From an uncultured Clostridia bacterium (GTDB lineage: Bacteria; Bacillota; Clostridia; TANB77; CAG-508), in the NCBI GenBank assembly GCA_934122085.1, contig CAKOVS010000003.1, forward strand, positions 107,700 to 171,699: DNA of 64,000 nt, given 5' to 3'. This document shows positions 1 through 7,740 of this stretch, one piece after another (position 1 is the first letter of the stretch; each line of letters begins with the position of its first letter). The position numbers and the translations under genes are program-made. The notes beneath the pieces are model-generated. The model searched no databases and had not been told where the DNA came from. It was given only the letters and a program-made list of their open reading frames with translations.

Positions 1-157
1 GGATATTTTTTCCTTTCATTTGTCCATCTCTAACTAGAAAACAAGCTGCAGATAATGCTGCTAACCCTGATCCTACAATATATGCTGATTTTTTGTCTAC
101 ATCTACTGGCTTTTTTGGTCTAGCAAATGCTTCATAATTTCCACTACTATAATACAT
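1..157 (-). CDS. ohyA: Oleate hydratase, N-terminal fragment (gene runs off the window)
   Basis: The first 52 codons begin MYYSSGNYEAFARPKKP and continue into a dinucleotide-binding stretch (YIVGSGLAALSAACFLVRDG). This is the characteristic N-terminus of oleate hydratase, formerly the 67-kDa myosin-cross-reactive antigen family. These FAD-dependent enzymes add water to the cis-9 double bond of unsaturated fatty acids such as oleate, giving 10-hydroxy fatty acids; in Gram-positive gut bacteria this is regarded as detoxification of host or dietary fatty acids. GSGLAA is the start of the Rossmann FAD site. The ATG at 155-157 has a strong AAGGAGG site 8-10 bases upstream. The rest of the gene (family length about 560-590 residues) lies to the left of base 1. 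A TetR gene lies directly upstream. Confidence 0.9.
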   Translation of the reverse strand, partial: MYYSSGNYEAFARPKKPVDVDKKSAYIVGSGLAALSAACFLVRDGQMKGKNI

Positions 158-191
158 AGTTTATCAACCTCCTTATTTTTACTATGTGCTT

Positions 192-222
192 TTATCTTAT
201 AGATAATACATAAAGTTTTCAA
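192..222 (-). promoter_or_regulatory. Promoter of ohyA with overlapping palindromic operator
   Basis: On the minus strand a -35 TTGAAA (217-222) and a -10 TAAGAT (194-199) are separated by exactly 17 bases. A perfect inverted repeat TTATCT-TAT-AGATAA (192-206) sits on the -10, which suits a repressor of the TetR class. The neighbouring TetR gene is the obvious candidate; that link is inferred. Confidence 0.55.
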
Positions 223-227
223 TAAAC

Positions 228-271
228 AAAAAAATGGATATGTATAATTTTTTTACATAATCCATTTTTTG
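228..271 (-). terminator. Terminator between the tetR and ohyA genes
   Basis: Two arms (AAAAAATGGAT and ATCCATTTTTT, extended by ATGTA/TACAT) form a long AT-rich hairpin ending in a U-run on either strand. It would end the tetR transcript before the separate ohyA promoter. An additional operator role cannot be excluded. Confidence 0.55.
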
Positions 272-290
272 TATAATTTAGTTTACATTT

Positions 291-845
291 TTAATTAGAC
301 ATTTTTCTTACCGCTTCTTCAAAATTTCCAGATATTAAAATATCTAATTTTTTTATTATATTTTCAGGGCTTTCTTTCATTTCTGTAACTATCCAGTTTT
401 CTATTACCCCTGCAAATCCGTATTTATAAAAATTTGCTATAAATATTTTATTTTCTTTAGTAATATTATAATTTTTTGATACATCATTTATGATATCTAT
501 AAAAATAGTATTATATTGCTTAAATAAAAAATCCAATAATGTTTTTCTACTTAGAGAATTATATGTCTTTATAATGAATTTTTTATTTTCTAGCATATAA
601 TCTAATACATATTTAAAATTTTCTTGCCAATTTTTTATTGTTGTTTCTTTTTCTATTTTTTTTACAACTTCATTTGCAAATATCCATTCTAGTAAATCAT
701 AGATATCTTTAAAATGATAATAAAATGTTTGTCTATTAATTCCACAGTCTTTTGTTATATCACTTATTGTTATTTTATCTAAATCTTTTATTAACAACAT
801 CCTCTTTAATGATTGTGCCATTGCTATTTTTGTTATATTTGACAT
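291..845 (-). CDS. TetR/AcrR-family transcriptional regulator
   Basis: A 184-residue protein with an N-terminal TetR-type helix-turn-helix (about residues 8-55). The typical ITISDITKDCGINRQTFYYHF pattern matches the TetR recognition helix, including the conserved TFYYHF. The rest is an all-helical ligand-binding and dimerisation domain like that of TetR regulators with the short DhaS-like C-terminus. It lies 133 bases upstream of ohyA on the same strand, and a palindrome covers the ohyA promoter. Control of oleate hydratase by unsaturated fatty acids is therefore a reasonable inference, as TetR-ohyA pairs are common in Firmicutes. It follows the DUF2207 gene by 33 bases, so it may also be read from the upstream hydrolase promoter. 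The inducer cannot be read from sequence. Confidence 0.85.
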   Translation of the reverse strand: MSNITKIAMAQSLKRMLLIKDLDKITISDITKDCGINRQTFYYHFKDIYDLLEWIFANEVVKKIEKETTIKNWQENFKYVLDYMLENKKFIIKTYNSLSRKTLLDFLFKQYNTIFIDIINDVSKNYNITKENKIFIANFYKYGFAGVIENWIVTEMKESPENIIKKLDILISGNFEEAVRKMSN

Positions 846-878
846 TTTATCATCTCTCTTTCATTAGTACATCCCGTT

Positions 879-2651
879 TTATCTAAATCCGCCTCCTGAA
901 GATCCTCCTTCTGAGCCTCCTCCAAAAGGATTACTTGATCCTCCTACTCCATCAGGATTAGGTCCAAAGCCATCATTATCATGTTTTCTCTCCATTCTTT
1001 CAGCTTCTCTTATTCCTTCAAAACAACAATCAACAAGGTTATCAATATAACTCGTAGTATTACTCATATCTAATATTGTATATGATTTAAAATTTGGATA
1101 TAATTTGCTAAATTGTTCTTGTACTTTATCTGCAACTCCAAGTAATTGAGCAAATATTAAATATTCTTCCCATATTTGAACTTCTATATATTCTTTTTCA
1201 GATATAAGACTATAATCTAAAAGAAATCTCCTTAATCCTTTCAATTTTAATGCATCTTCTTTTAATTTTGGACTTACATTTCTAACTGCTATTCCATCTG
1301 AATATCCTTTAGTAATTAATCCTTGTTCTAATAATTTTCTTTCAGTATAATTTAATATATTATCAAACCAATTTTTCATATTTTCATAATTATATTTACA
1401 CCAATTTTTTAATTCATTAGGTTCTAAAATTTCATTTTTTCCTGCTGCACTTTTTAAAATAGCTATTAATGAATTTTCAACTTCATTTTCCACATAGTCT
1501 ATTTTACTAAGGTCTATTGAATAATTGTTATCCTTAAATTCTATTTTCTTATTTTGATTTTTGTTTATTGCAATTTTCCCTTCTTTAAACCACTTTAAAA
1601 ATATTGCTCCAATAATTCCTCTATTTAATACACTATCTGCTGAAACATAATATTGATAACATACCCAATACGCAACATCTAAGTCTTTATTACATGGAAT
1701 TTCACGATAATATTCAATTTTATCATCTGATGGTAGCCTTCTATCCTCTTGTAATATGTTTAATGGTTCTTCTATTGATGCCATTCTTTTTACAATTATC
1801 TTTCCTTTATTTTTTTGAGACTTAATTATTGCAATAGTTATAATTATTATAATTATTACAATTGGATTTGAAATAATATACATTCCAATTATAATAAGAT
1901 TCATAATAACTTCATCAACACTTCCTGCATTACCTTTTTCAGCTGATTTTTTTACATCTTCAAAACTCAAATCCGATTTATTATTAGTCGAAAATATATT
2001 ATTTTCAAATTTTATCAATCCAACCATATATTGTGATTTTGATAATTTTCCTTTAGAATCTAAAACAATGTCACCATTTTCAAAATTAATTGTTCCTTTA
2101 TATCCATAAGACCATATTCTAGAATTATTAACAGACAATTCATTTGAATTATAATGTATTTTTATTATTACATTATTTACATCTTGATCTAAATTTAAAA
2201 AGTTAAAATATATTCCTTGACAATCATCATACTGTGTAACTAACTTATTTATTTTATATGTTAAAGTATATGTTTTATTTCCATATTGAGATATTCCCCA
2301 ACATAATTCAACTCCATTACTCTTTTCTTTTATTCCACATTTATATGCTTTATAATCAAAACTTTCATTCGTATTCCAATCAGATATTGTTTGATATTTT
2401 CTTCCACTTTCATCAGTAACTGAAAAATCTAAAATTTTTGAATCTTGCAATTTAAAAGATGTTCTATATCCTTCCGTACCTTGTGTCAAATTTGCTTGCC
2501 ATGTTTCTATTACAGTAGCATCTCCATTTTTATCTAAGTCAATATCCATCTCAATCTTTTCTATAGAATTCGCTTGTACTTTATTAATAAAAACATAAAA
2601 CATTAATATAATAGCACACATTACAATTCTTTTTATCATTTTATTTTTCAT
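879..2651 (-). CDS. DUF2207-family membrane protein
   Basis: A 590-residue protein with an N-terminal signal/anchor segment (residues about 8-27). An extracellular beta-rich domain (about 30-235) with the DUF2207 pattern follows: a dynamic WxAxxTQGTEGYRT-like start and repeated NxY/YxL strands. Two hydrophobic segments near 248-276 precede a mostly alpha-helical cytoplasmic part (about 300-555) and a Gly/Ser-rich tail ending GGGSSGGGFR-like. This layout matches the DUF2207 'predicted membrane protein' family, whose function is unknown. It starts 2 bases after the alpha/beta hydrolase stop, so the two genes are certainly co-transcribed; tetR follows 33 bases later. The start has GGGG seven bases upstream. 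Confidence 0.8.
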   Translation of the reverse strand: MKNKMIKRIVMCAIILMFYVFINKVQANSIEKIEMDIDLDKNGDATVIETWQANLTQGTEGYRTSFKLQDSKILDFSVTDESGRKYQTISDWNTNESFDYKAYKCGIKEKSNGVELCWGISQYGNKTYTLTYKINKLVTQYDDCQGIYFNFLNLDQDVNNVIIKIHYNSNELSVNNSRIWSYGYKGTINFENGDIVLDSKGKLSKSQYMVGLIKFENNIFSTNNKSDLSFEDVKKSAEKGNAGSVDEVIMNLIIIGMYIISNPIVIIIIIITIAIIKSQKNKGKIIVKRMASIEEPLNILQEDRRLPSDDKIEYYREIPCNKDLDVAYWVCYQYYVSADSVLNRGIIGAIFLKWFKEGKIAINKNQNKKIEFKDNNYSIDLSKIDYVENEVENSLIAILKSAAGKNEILEPNELKNWCKYNYENMKNWFDNILNYTERKLLEQGLITKGYSDGIAVRNVSPKLKEDALKLKGLRRFLLDYSLISEKEYIEVQIWEEYLIFAQLLGVADKVQEQFSKLYPNFKSYTILDMSNTTSYIDNLVDCCFEGIREAERMERKHDNDGFGPNPDGVGGSSNPFGGGSEGGSSGGGFR

Positions 2652-2653
2652 TT

Positions 2654-3559
2654 TTATTCCCCTTTTATAAATTCTAATACATCTTCATAAATTTGTTCAT
2701 ATTCTTTTTCATTTAATATTTCATGTCTTAAATCAGGATATAATTTGCTTTTTATATTTTTATATCCTAATTTATTCAAAAATTGTTCTAAATTTTTAAA
2801 TTTTTGTTCACATTGAATTACTGGATCATTTTTACCTGCTATTAAAAATATATCTAATTTTTTATTTTTTACTTCATATTTTTGTGGTTCAAATGCTCTT
2901 TTTAATAATTTATATAAATTTATAAATCCATTTGTTGTGAAAATAAATCCACATAATTCATCATCATTATAAATACTTATATTTTCAGGATTTTTAGATA
3001 GCCATTCATTTTCTGTATTATATCCTTTATTATAACTAGCAAATGTTAATTGATTTAAAATTTTATTTGTCTTTTTTCCCATTCCTATAAGTTTAAATAC
3101 ATATGCCATAAATATTGCAAATGGTGTAAATGGATTTTTGGTAGGAGTACCACATAAAATAATTTTTTCTATTTCATTATCATATTTTTGCATATATCCT
3201 CTTGCAACTAATGTTCCCATACTGTGGCTAAATAAATATAATTTTTGATTTGAATATTTTTCCTTTATATATTTCGTTACATCATGTAAATCATCTATTA
3301 TGAAATTTGTATCCTCTGTATAAAAATATCCCAAATCTTTTTTGTCTTTCACACTATTTCCATGTCCTCTATGATCATTTATTACACAAACATATCCATT
3401 GTTTGAAAGATATTCCATAAAATTAAAATATCTTTCTTTGTGTTCTGCCATCCCATGTGAAAATTGCACAATTCCTTTTATCTCCTCTTTTGGAATTGTA
3501 TATGCTAATTCAATCTTTAGTCCATCACTACTAGAATTTATAAAGTCATATTTTATCAT
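2654..3559 (-). CDS. Alpha/beta hydrolase, monoacylglycerol lipase-like (hydrolase_4 / S33-type)
   Basis: A 301-residue cytosolic alpha/beta-hydrolase with no signal peptide. The oxyanion loop (FSHGMAEHKERY, about residue 33), a DHRGHG motif (about 62) and the nucleophile elbow SHSMG (about 112-116, serine nucleophile) are in the right order. A C-terminal GKNDP acid loop and a late histidine (LRHEIL) complete the triad. The pattern is that of monoglyceride lipases/lysophospholipases, so a short- or medium-chain acyl glycerol or lysophospholipid is the likely substrate. It heads a transcript that continues into the DUF2207 gene (2-base gap) and perhaps tetR. Proximity to fatty-acid hydration fits a lipid-handling theme, but that link is inferred. 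Confidence 0.85.
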   Translation of the reverse strand: MIKYDFINSSSDGLKIELAYTIPKEEIKGIVQFSHGMAEHKERYFNFMEYLSNNGYVCVINDHRGHGNSVKDKKDLGYFYTEDTNFIIDDLHDVTKYIKEKYSNQKLYLFSHSMGTLVARGYMQKYDNEIEKIILCGTPTKNPFTPFAIFMAYVFKLIGMGKKTNKILNQLTFASYNKGYNTENEWLSKNPENISIYNDDELCGFIFTTNGFINLYKLLKRAFEPQKYEVKNKKLDIFLIAGKNDPVIQCEQKFKNLEQFLNKLGYKNIKSKLYPDLRHEILNEKEYEQIYEDVLEFIKGE

Positions 3560-3587
3560 TTATTTCCTCACTTTTTATTTTTTCTTT

Positions 3588-3616
3588 AGTATATACTAAT
3601 TGACATTTCTTATCAA
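3588..3616 (-). promoter_or_regulatory. Promoter of the hydrolase-DUF2207 operon
   Basis: -35 TTGATA (3611-3616) and -10 TATACT (3588-3593) with a 17-base spacer on the minus strand, about 30 bases before the hydrolase start codon at 3559. Confidence 0.6.
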
Positions 3617-3631
3617 GCTTTATAAAAAATT

Positions 3632-4375
3632 TTATAATTTCGTAACAATAATTCCAATTACAATTCCAAATATATTTCCTAATGCTGTCATTCTGCCATG
3701 ATATAATTTATTAGATTCTGGAACAAGCTCTCCAGATACTATATAAAGCATCGCCCCAGCCGCAAAGCTTAGGCATAATGATATTATCTGTTCTGATATT
3801 CTTCCTATAATACCTCCTATCAATGCACCAATTCCTGTTGCAATTCCAGATAATATTACATAAAGCATTACTTTATATACTTTCATTCCACCTGTTTTCA
3901 TTGGTAATGCCATTGAGATTCCTTCTGGAACATCATGAAAACAAATTGCTAATGCTAGGGATAATCCAAGCTTAGTTGATGCTTCAAAACCAGATCCTAT
4001 TGCAAGTCCTTCTGGAATATTATGTATTGCTAATCCTATACTTACTATTATTCCAGTTTTTAATAAATTACTTGCTATATTAGTATCTATTTTTCTGGTG
4101 TTAAATTTTTTATCTACAATAACATCACAAAATATCATCGCAATTATTCCTAAAATTATTCCGATTATTGTCTGTGTTATATTACTTATTTCTAATGCTT
4201 CTGGTATTAAATCAAAACATATTACTGACATCATTAATCCTGCCGCAAATGACAAAATAAAACTTAAAAATTTATTTGATGTATTTTTTATTGTACATCC
4301 TATAATTCCTCCTACAGTTGTTCCTATAGTTCCAAAAAACAATCCTAAAATAGTTGTATTTATAATATTTTCCAT
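3632..4375 (-). CDS. ZIP-family divalent metal transporter
   Basis: A 247-residue integral membrane protein with about eight hydrophobic helices. Helix 4 carries HNIPEGLAIG and helix 5 carries HDVPEG, the paired metal-binding motifs of ZIP (SLC39/ZupT) transporters. The spacing and short loops match bacterial ZupT/GufA-like proteins (usually 230-270 residues), which import zinc and often iron or manganese. The histidine-rich loop between helices 3 and 4 seen in eukaryotic ZIPs is short here (VDKKFNTRKID). It has its own ATG after a GAAAGG site and is 73 bases from the next gene, so it is probably transcribed alone. Metal preference cannot be told from the sequence. Confidence 0.9.
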   Translation of the reverse strand: MENIINTTILGLFFGTIGTTVGGIIGCTIKNTSNKFLSFILSFAAGLMMSVICFDLIPEALEISNITQTIIGIILGIIAMIFCDVIVDKKFNTRKIDTNIASNLLKTGIIVSIGLAIHNIPEGLAIGSGFEASTKLGLSLALAICFHDVPEGISMALPMKTGGMKVYKVMLYVILSGIATGIGALIGGIIGRISEQIISLCLSFAAGAMLYIVSGELVPESNKLYHGRMTALGNIFGIVIGIIVTKL

Positions 4376-4447
4376 TAATCAAGCCTTTCTCTTATAACCT
4401 TTTTTTAATTTATATTTTCACAATATTTTTTTATTACAATTTTCAGA

Positions 4448-4473
4448 AAAAGAGGGTGCAATGCACCCTCTTT
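4448..4473 (-). terminator. Rho-independent terminator of the ABC transporter gene
   Basis: A perfect GC-containing hairpin (GAGGGTGCA / TGCACCCTC), followed on the minus strand by a U-run, 20 bases after the stop at 4492. Confidence 0.9.
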
Positions 4474-4491
4474 ACTGAGAAAACAATTATT

Positions 4492-6315
4492 TTAAATCTC
4501 TTTTACTAAATTCATTTCTCCTTCTTTTGCAAATTTTAAATTTCTAAAGCTATACTCGTTTTCAAGTTTTTTCTTAAAACCATCAATATTCTGGTGAGTA
4601 GAAATAATAACTATTCTTTTCTTATCAGAATTTGCAAATCTCACAATATACTCTAAAATTCGCTCTGCATCTGCAGAATCTGTTTCAGATTTATCGTCAA
4701 GACCAGATGTACATTCGTCAAGCACCAAAACATCAATTTTTGCATCAAGCCAATAGAGCATTTTTGCAAGAATCAGTCTCTGTTTTTGACCATTTGAAAG
4801 AGATTGCTCAAATTGCTTTTGTTTCATCCATTTCCAAACTTCAAAGCAATTGGCTTTTATTTCACTCCACAAATGAAGATTCTCCAAAATTTCCTGCATT
4901 TTTACCAAATCTGGATTTTCACTACAACAAAATAGTTCATCAAAAATATTCAAACTTCCAAATTTAAGCTTTTCATCATAAAACAAGAATCTGGACGTTG
5001 AAGGAATGTCTGTACTCTTTTCAACTCGGATCCGTTCTGTAAGCATTTTCATAAATGTCGATTTACCAGAACCAGACGGACCATATAAAATAACAATTTC
5101 TCCATCTTTAATATTTATTTCATCCTTTGATGTAAGAGTAAATGGTTTATCATTTTCAGACTCTTCCAAATATCGAATTGCAAATGGTTTAATTCTAAGA
5201 TTTTCAATTTTGTAAGTTTTTTTTCTTTTTTCCTCTTCCTCATGATAAACCTTAAGAATCAATTCCATATCTTGCTCTTCTTTATTCATTATGATAACTC
5301 TCTCATTATGGTTATTCATAATAACTGCTATTTTTTGAATTTTATTTAATGCTGTTTCTACGATTATAAGTGTTGCTGTTATTTCAGAAATAGTACCAAT
5401 ATTAATTGTATTCCAATCGACTCCAATCAAATATCCTATTATAACACCATATTGAGCAAATACCTGTGTTGCAGAAATAAAAATTCTAGAAAGATTTATT
5501 TTTTTGTGATAACTCTTTACATTTTGATTTTTCTCTGCAATACTCTTCTGAAATTTTCCGATTCTCATCTCCATATCTTTTTCTACAATAGTTGGCACTC
5601 TTAGCAAATCATTTACAATTACAGATTGCTCATTATTGTACTTTTTATACCTTTGATAATATTGTTCTGTACTTAAAGTTATATATGTTACACTAAAAAA
5701 TGAAATAACACAAAATCCTAAAACTAATGGAACAAAAACAGATTGTGAAATTGTTGTATTAGTTGCAATTGCTATAAATAGCATTACAAAAACACTCATA
5801 ATTTCCAAGAAGTCAAAGAATGTTTGAACTTTTAACTTCCAAAGATTTTGTAAATACTGCTTAATAGTATTTAATACAGATTCATTACTCATTGTAGTAT
5901 ATAGCTTACTATTAGAATCAAATTTTAATACTTTATTTGCAATTTTTCCAATAATTCTACTTCCTCTCAAAACTATTTCATCTTCGAAAATTAGATCAAA
6001 CTTTTTATTTTCTGAACTCTCCCAAAGATAAAATGCTTCATTTATTACATCTTGACCTCGATATAACATGAATAAGACAATTCCAAATACTATAAATTTA
6101 TACTCAATCATCATATTGGTTATTTTAAGCATAAATGCGAAAATAAGAGAAATAATGCTCATACCAAAGTCCATCAATTCTACTTTAGTTCCCATCCGTT
6201 TAATATCAGTTGGAACTTCAAGTAATTCATCTTTCAAACCATACGGTTTAAAGAATTTAGAAATAAGATCTACCACCTCCCAAATTAATTGTTTGATTCT
6301 TAATTGTTTTTTCAT
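4492..6315 (-). CDS. ABC transporter, fused membrane and ATPase domains
   Basis: A 607-residue half-transporter of exporter type. The N-terminal part (about 45-330) holds four or five hydrophobic helices and a long soluble loop. The C-terminal nucleotide-binding domain shows Walker A GPSGSGKST (412-420), signature LSNGQ (506-510, a variant of LSGGQ), Walker B VLVLDECTSGLDD (about 529-541) and switch histidine in STHQ (about 571). No peptidase domain is present, so the substrate is unknown. It stands alone between its own promoter and a strong terminator. Its DNA looks richer in G+C than the neighbours, and its promoter spacer matches that of the unknown gene at 16363-17016, suggesting common control or origin. 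The start has AGGAGG seven bases upstream. Confidence 0.85.
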   Translation of the reverse strand: MKKQLRIKQLIWEVVDLISKFFKPYGLKDELLEVPTDIKRMGTKVELMDFGMSIISLIFAFMLKITNMMIEYKFIVFGIVLFMLYRGQDVINEAFYLWESSENKKFDLIFEDEIVLRGSRIIGKIANKVLKFDSNSKLYTTMSNESVLNTIKQYLQNLWKLKVQTFFDFLEIMSVFVMLFIAIATNTTISQSVFVPLVLGFCVISFFSVTYITLSTEQYYQRYKKYNNEQSVIVNDLLRVPTIVEKDMEMRIGKFQKSIAEKNQNVKSYHKKINLSRIFISATQVFAQYGVIIGYLIGVDWNTINIGTISEITATLIIVETALNKIQKIAVIMNNHNERVIIMNKEEQDMELILKVYHEEEEKRKKTYKIENLRIKPFAIRYLEESENDKPFTLTSKDEINIKDGEIVILYGPSGSGKSTFMKMLTERIRVEKSTDIPSTSRFLFYDEKLKFGSLNIFDELFCCSENPDLVKMQEILENLHLWSEIKANCFEVWKWMKQKQFEQSLSNGQKQRLILAKMLYWLDAKIDVLVLDECTSGLDDKSETDSADAERILEYIVRFANSDKKRIVIISTHQNIDGFKKKLENEYSFRNLKFAKEGEMNLVKEI

Positions 6316-6374
6316 TCAATTTTCCTCCTAATTTTAGCTCGAAAATTTTTATAAGGATTTTCCCTTACAAATTT

Positions 6375-6403
6375 ATTTTACCACATTTACATAATATTTT
6401 CCA
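6375..6403 (-). promoter_or_regulatory. Promoter of the ABC transporter gene, with shared spacer motif
   Basis: -35 TGGAAA (6398-6403) and -10 TAAAAT (6375-6380), 17-base spacer. The spacer contains ATTATGTAAATG (6384-6395), a 12-base string found at the same place in the promoter of the unknown gene at 16363-17016. Confidence 0.5.
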
Positions 6404-6407
6404 GTCA

Positions 6408-6540
6408 TAAAGAACAAAGCGACGCAGTCGCCCTTTGTTCTCGCCCGATTTGAGTTTTCGACTAAAAGGAGAAAATCTCAAAGGGCTAGCGATTGTAGCT
6501 TTTATATACTAGGAAGTTCGTAGAACTTTCCTAGTATATA
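6408..6540. repeat. Multi-hairpin intergenic repeat, copy 1
   Basis: Three successive hairpins. The first is AGAACAAAG..CTTTGTTCT with inner GCGAC/GTCGC (about 6410-6443). The second has GCCC-ATTTGAG-TTTTC arms (about 6446-6486). The third is CTAGGAAAGTTCTACGAACTTCCTAG-like, followed by TATATAAAAAA (about 6507-6545). The last two hairpins recur in related form at 33177-33290, and the last one also at 60611-60672. No coding potential was seen. Confidence 0.6.
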
Positions 6541-6569
6541 AAAAATACCACCAATATGTGGTATTTTTT
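6541..6569 (-). terminator. Terminator of prfA
   Basis: Inverted repeat AAAAATACCAC / GTGGTATTTTT with a short AT loop and U-run, 6 bases after the prfA stop. Confidence 0.85.
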
Positions 6570-6574
6570 ATAAA

Positions 6575-7636
6575 TTATTCTTCTTCACCTTGTAATTTAT
6601 CTGCTCTATCTGCTGCAATTAAATTATCTATCATTTCATCTAAATCACCATTTAAGAAGTTTTCCATTTGGAAAATACTCATACCAATTCTATGGTCTGT
6701 AATACGACCTTGTGGATAATTATAAGTACGAATTTTTTCACTTCTATCTCCACTTCCTACTTGTGATTTTCTTGCATTTGCTATTTCAGAATCTTGTTTT
6801 TCTTTTTCTATATTATACAATCTTGAACGTAACATTTTCATTGCATATTCTCTATTTTGTAATTGTGATCTTTCTGTTTGACATTCTACAACAATTCCTG
6901 ATGGTTCATGTATAAGTCTTACGGCTGATGATGTTTTATTAATATGTTGTCCTCCAGCACCAGATGCTCTAAATACTTCCATTTTAATATCTGCTGGATT
7001 TATTTCAATTTCAACATCTTCAACTACTGGTAATACTGCTACTGTTGCTGTTGATGTATGAATTCTTCCACTACTTTCTGTATCTGGAACTCTTTGAACT
7101 CTGTGTACACCACTTTCAAATTTTAGTCTACTATATGCACCTTTTCCAACAACCATAAATGATATTTCTTTATATCCACCTAATTCTGTTTCATTCTCAT
7201 TTAATATTTCTATTTTCCAGTGTTTTCTTTCTGCATACATTGAATACATTCTAAATAATGTTGCCGCAAATAATGCTGCTTCTTCTCCTCCAGCACCACC
7301 ACGGATTTCACAAATAATATTTTTATCATCATTTGGATCTTTCGGAATTAATAATGCTTTTAATTCATCTTCAATATGTGGTAATTTCTCTTTTGCCTCA
7401 TAATAATCTGCTTCAGCAAGTTCTTTTAATTCTTTATCTTCCATCATTTCTTTTGCTTCATCCATACGTTGTTTTTCTTGTTTATATTCTCTATATTTTT
7501 GTACAACTTCTTCTATTGAACTATGTTCTTTTATTAATTTTTGCCATTCTGCTTGATTTGCTATAATTTCAGGATCACTAATTAATTTAGTTAATTCTTC
7601 ATATCTAGCTTCAACAGCTTCTAATTTGTCAAACAT
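6575..7636 (-). CDS. prfA: Peptide chain release factor 1 (RF1)
   Basis: A 353-residue class I release factor that hydrolyses peptidyl-tRNA at UAA and UAG codons. The catalytic GGQ lies in SGAGGQHINK (about residue 230), and the codon-recognition loop reads VPDTESSGRIHTS. That matches RF1 (P-x-T) and not RF2 (SPF). Length is close to the usual 355-360. The frame is open 19 codons further upstream, but the ATG at 7634-7636 (MFDKLEAVEARYEEL) matches the family N-terminus and has AAGGAG eight bases before it. A hemK/prmC methyltransferase gene, often next to prfA, is not present here. The gene is transcribed alone and closed by its own terminator. Confidence 0.95.
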   Translation of the reverse strand: MFDKLEAVEARYEELTKLISDPEIIANQAEWQKLIKEHSSIEEVVQKYREYKQEKQRMDEAKEMMEDKELKELAEADYYEAKEKLPHIEDELKALLIPKDPNDDKNIICEIRGGAGGEEAALFAATLFRMYSMYAERKHWKIEILNENETELGGYKEISFMVVGKGAYSRLKFESGVHRVQRVPDTESSGRIHTSTATVAVLPVVEDVEIEINPADIKMEVFRASGAGGQHINKTSSAVRLIHEPSGIVVECQTERSQLQNREYAMKMLRSRLYNIEKEKQDSEIANARKSQVGSGDRSEKIRTYNYPQGRITDHRIGMSIFQMENFLNGDLDEMIDNLIAADRADKLQGEEE

Positions 7637-7740
7637 AAAATTATTCTCCTTTTCTACTCTCCAATTTTTAACATTATTTATTATACTATACATTTAATGG
7701 TTTTTCAAGTGTTTTTTATGTCATTTAATTTATTAAAATT

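Noticed and set aside
6408..6540. Riboswitch or T-box leader of the ABC transporter
   Set aside because: The hairpins lie upstream of the likely promoter and related copies occur at unrelated genes.
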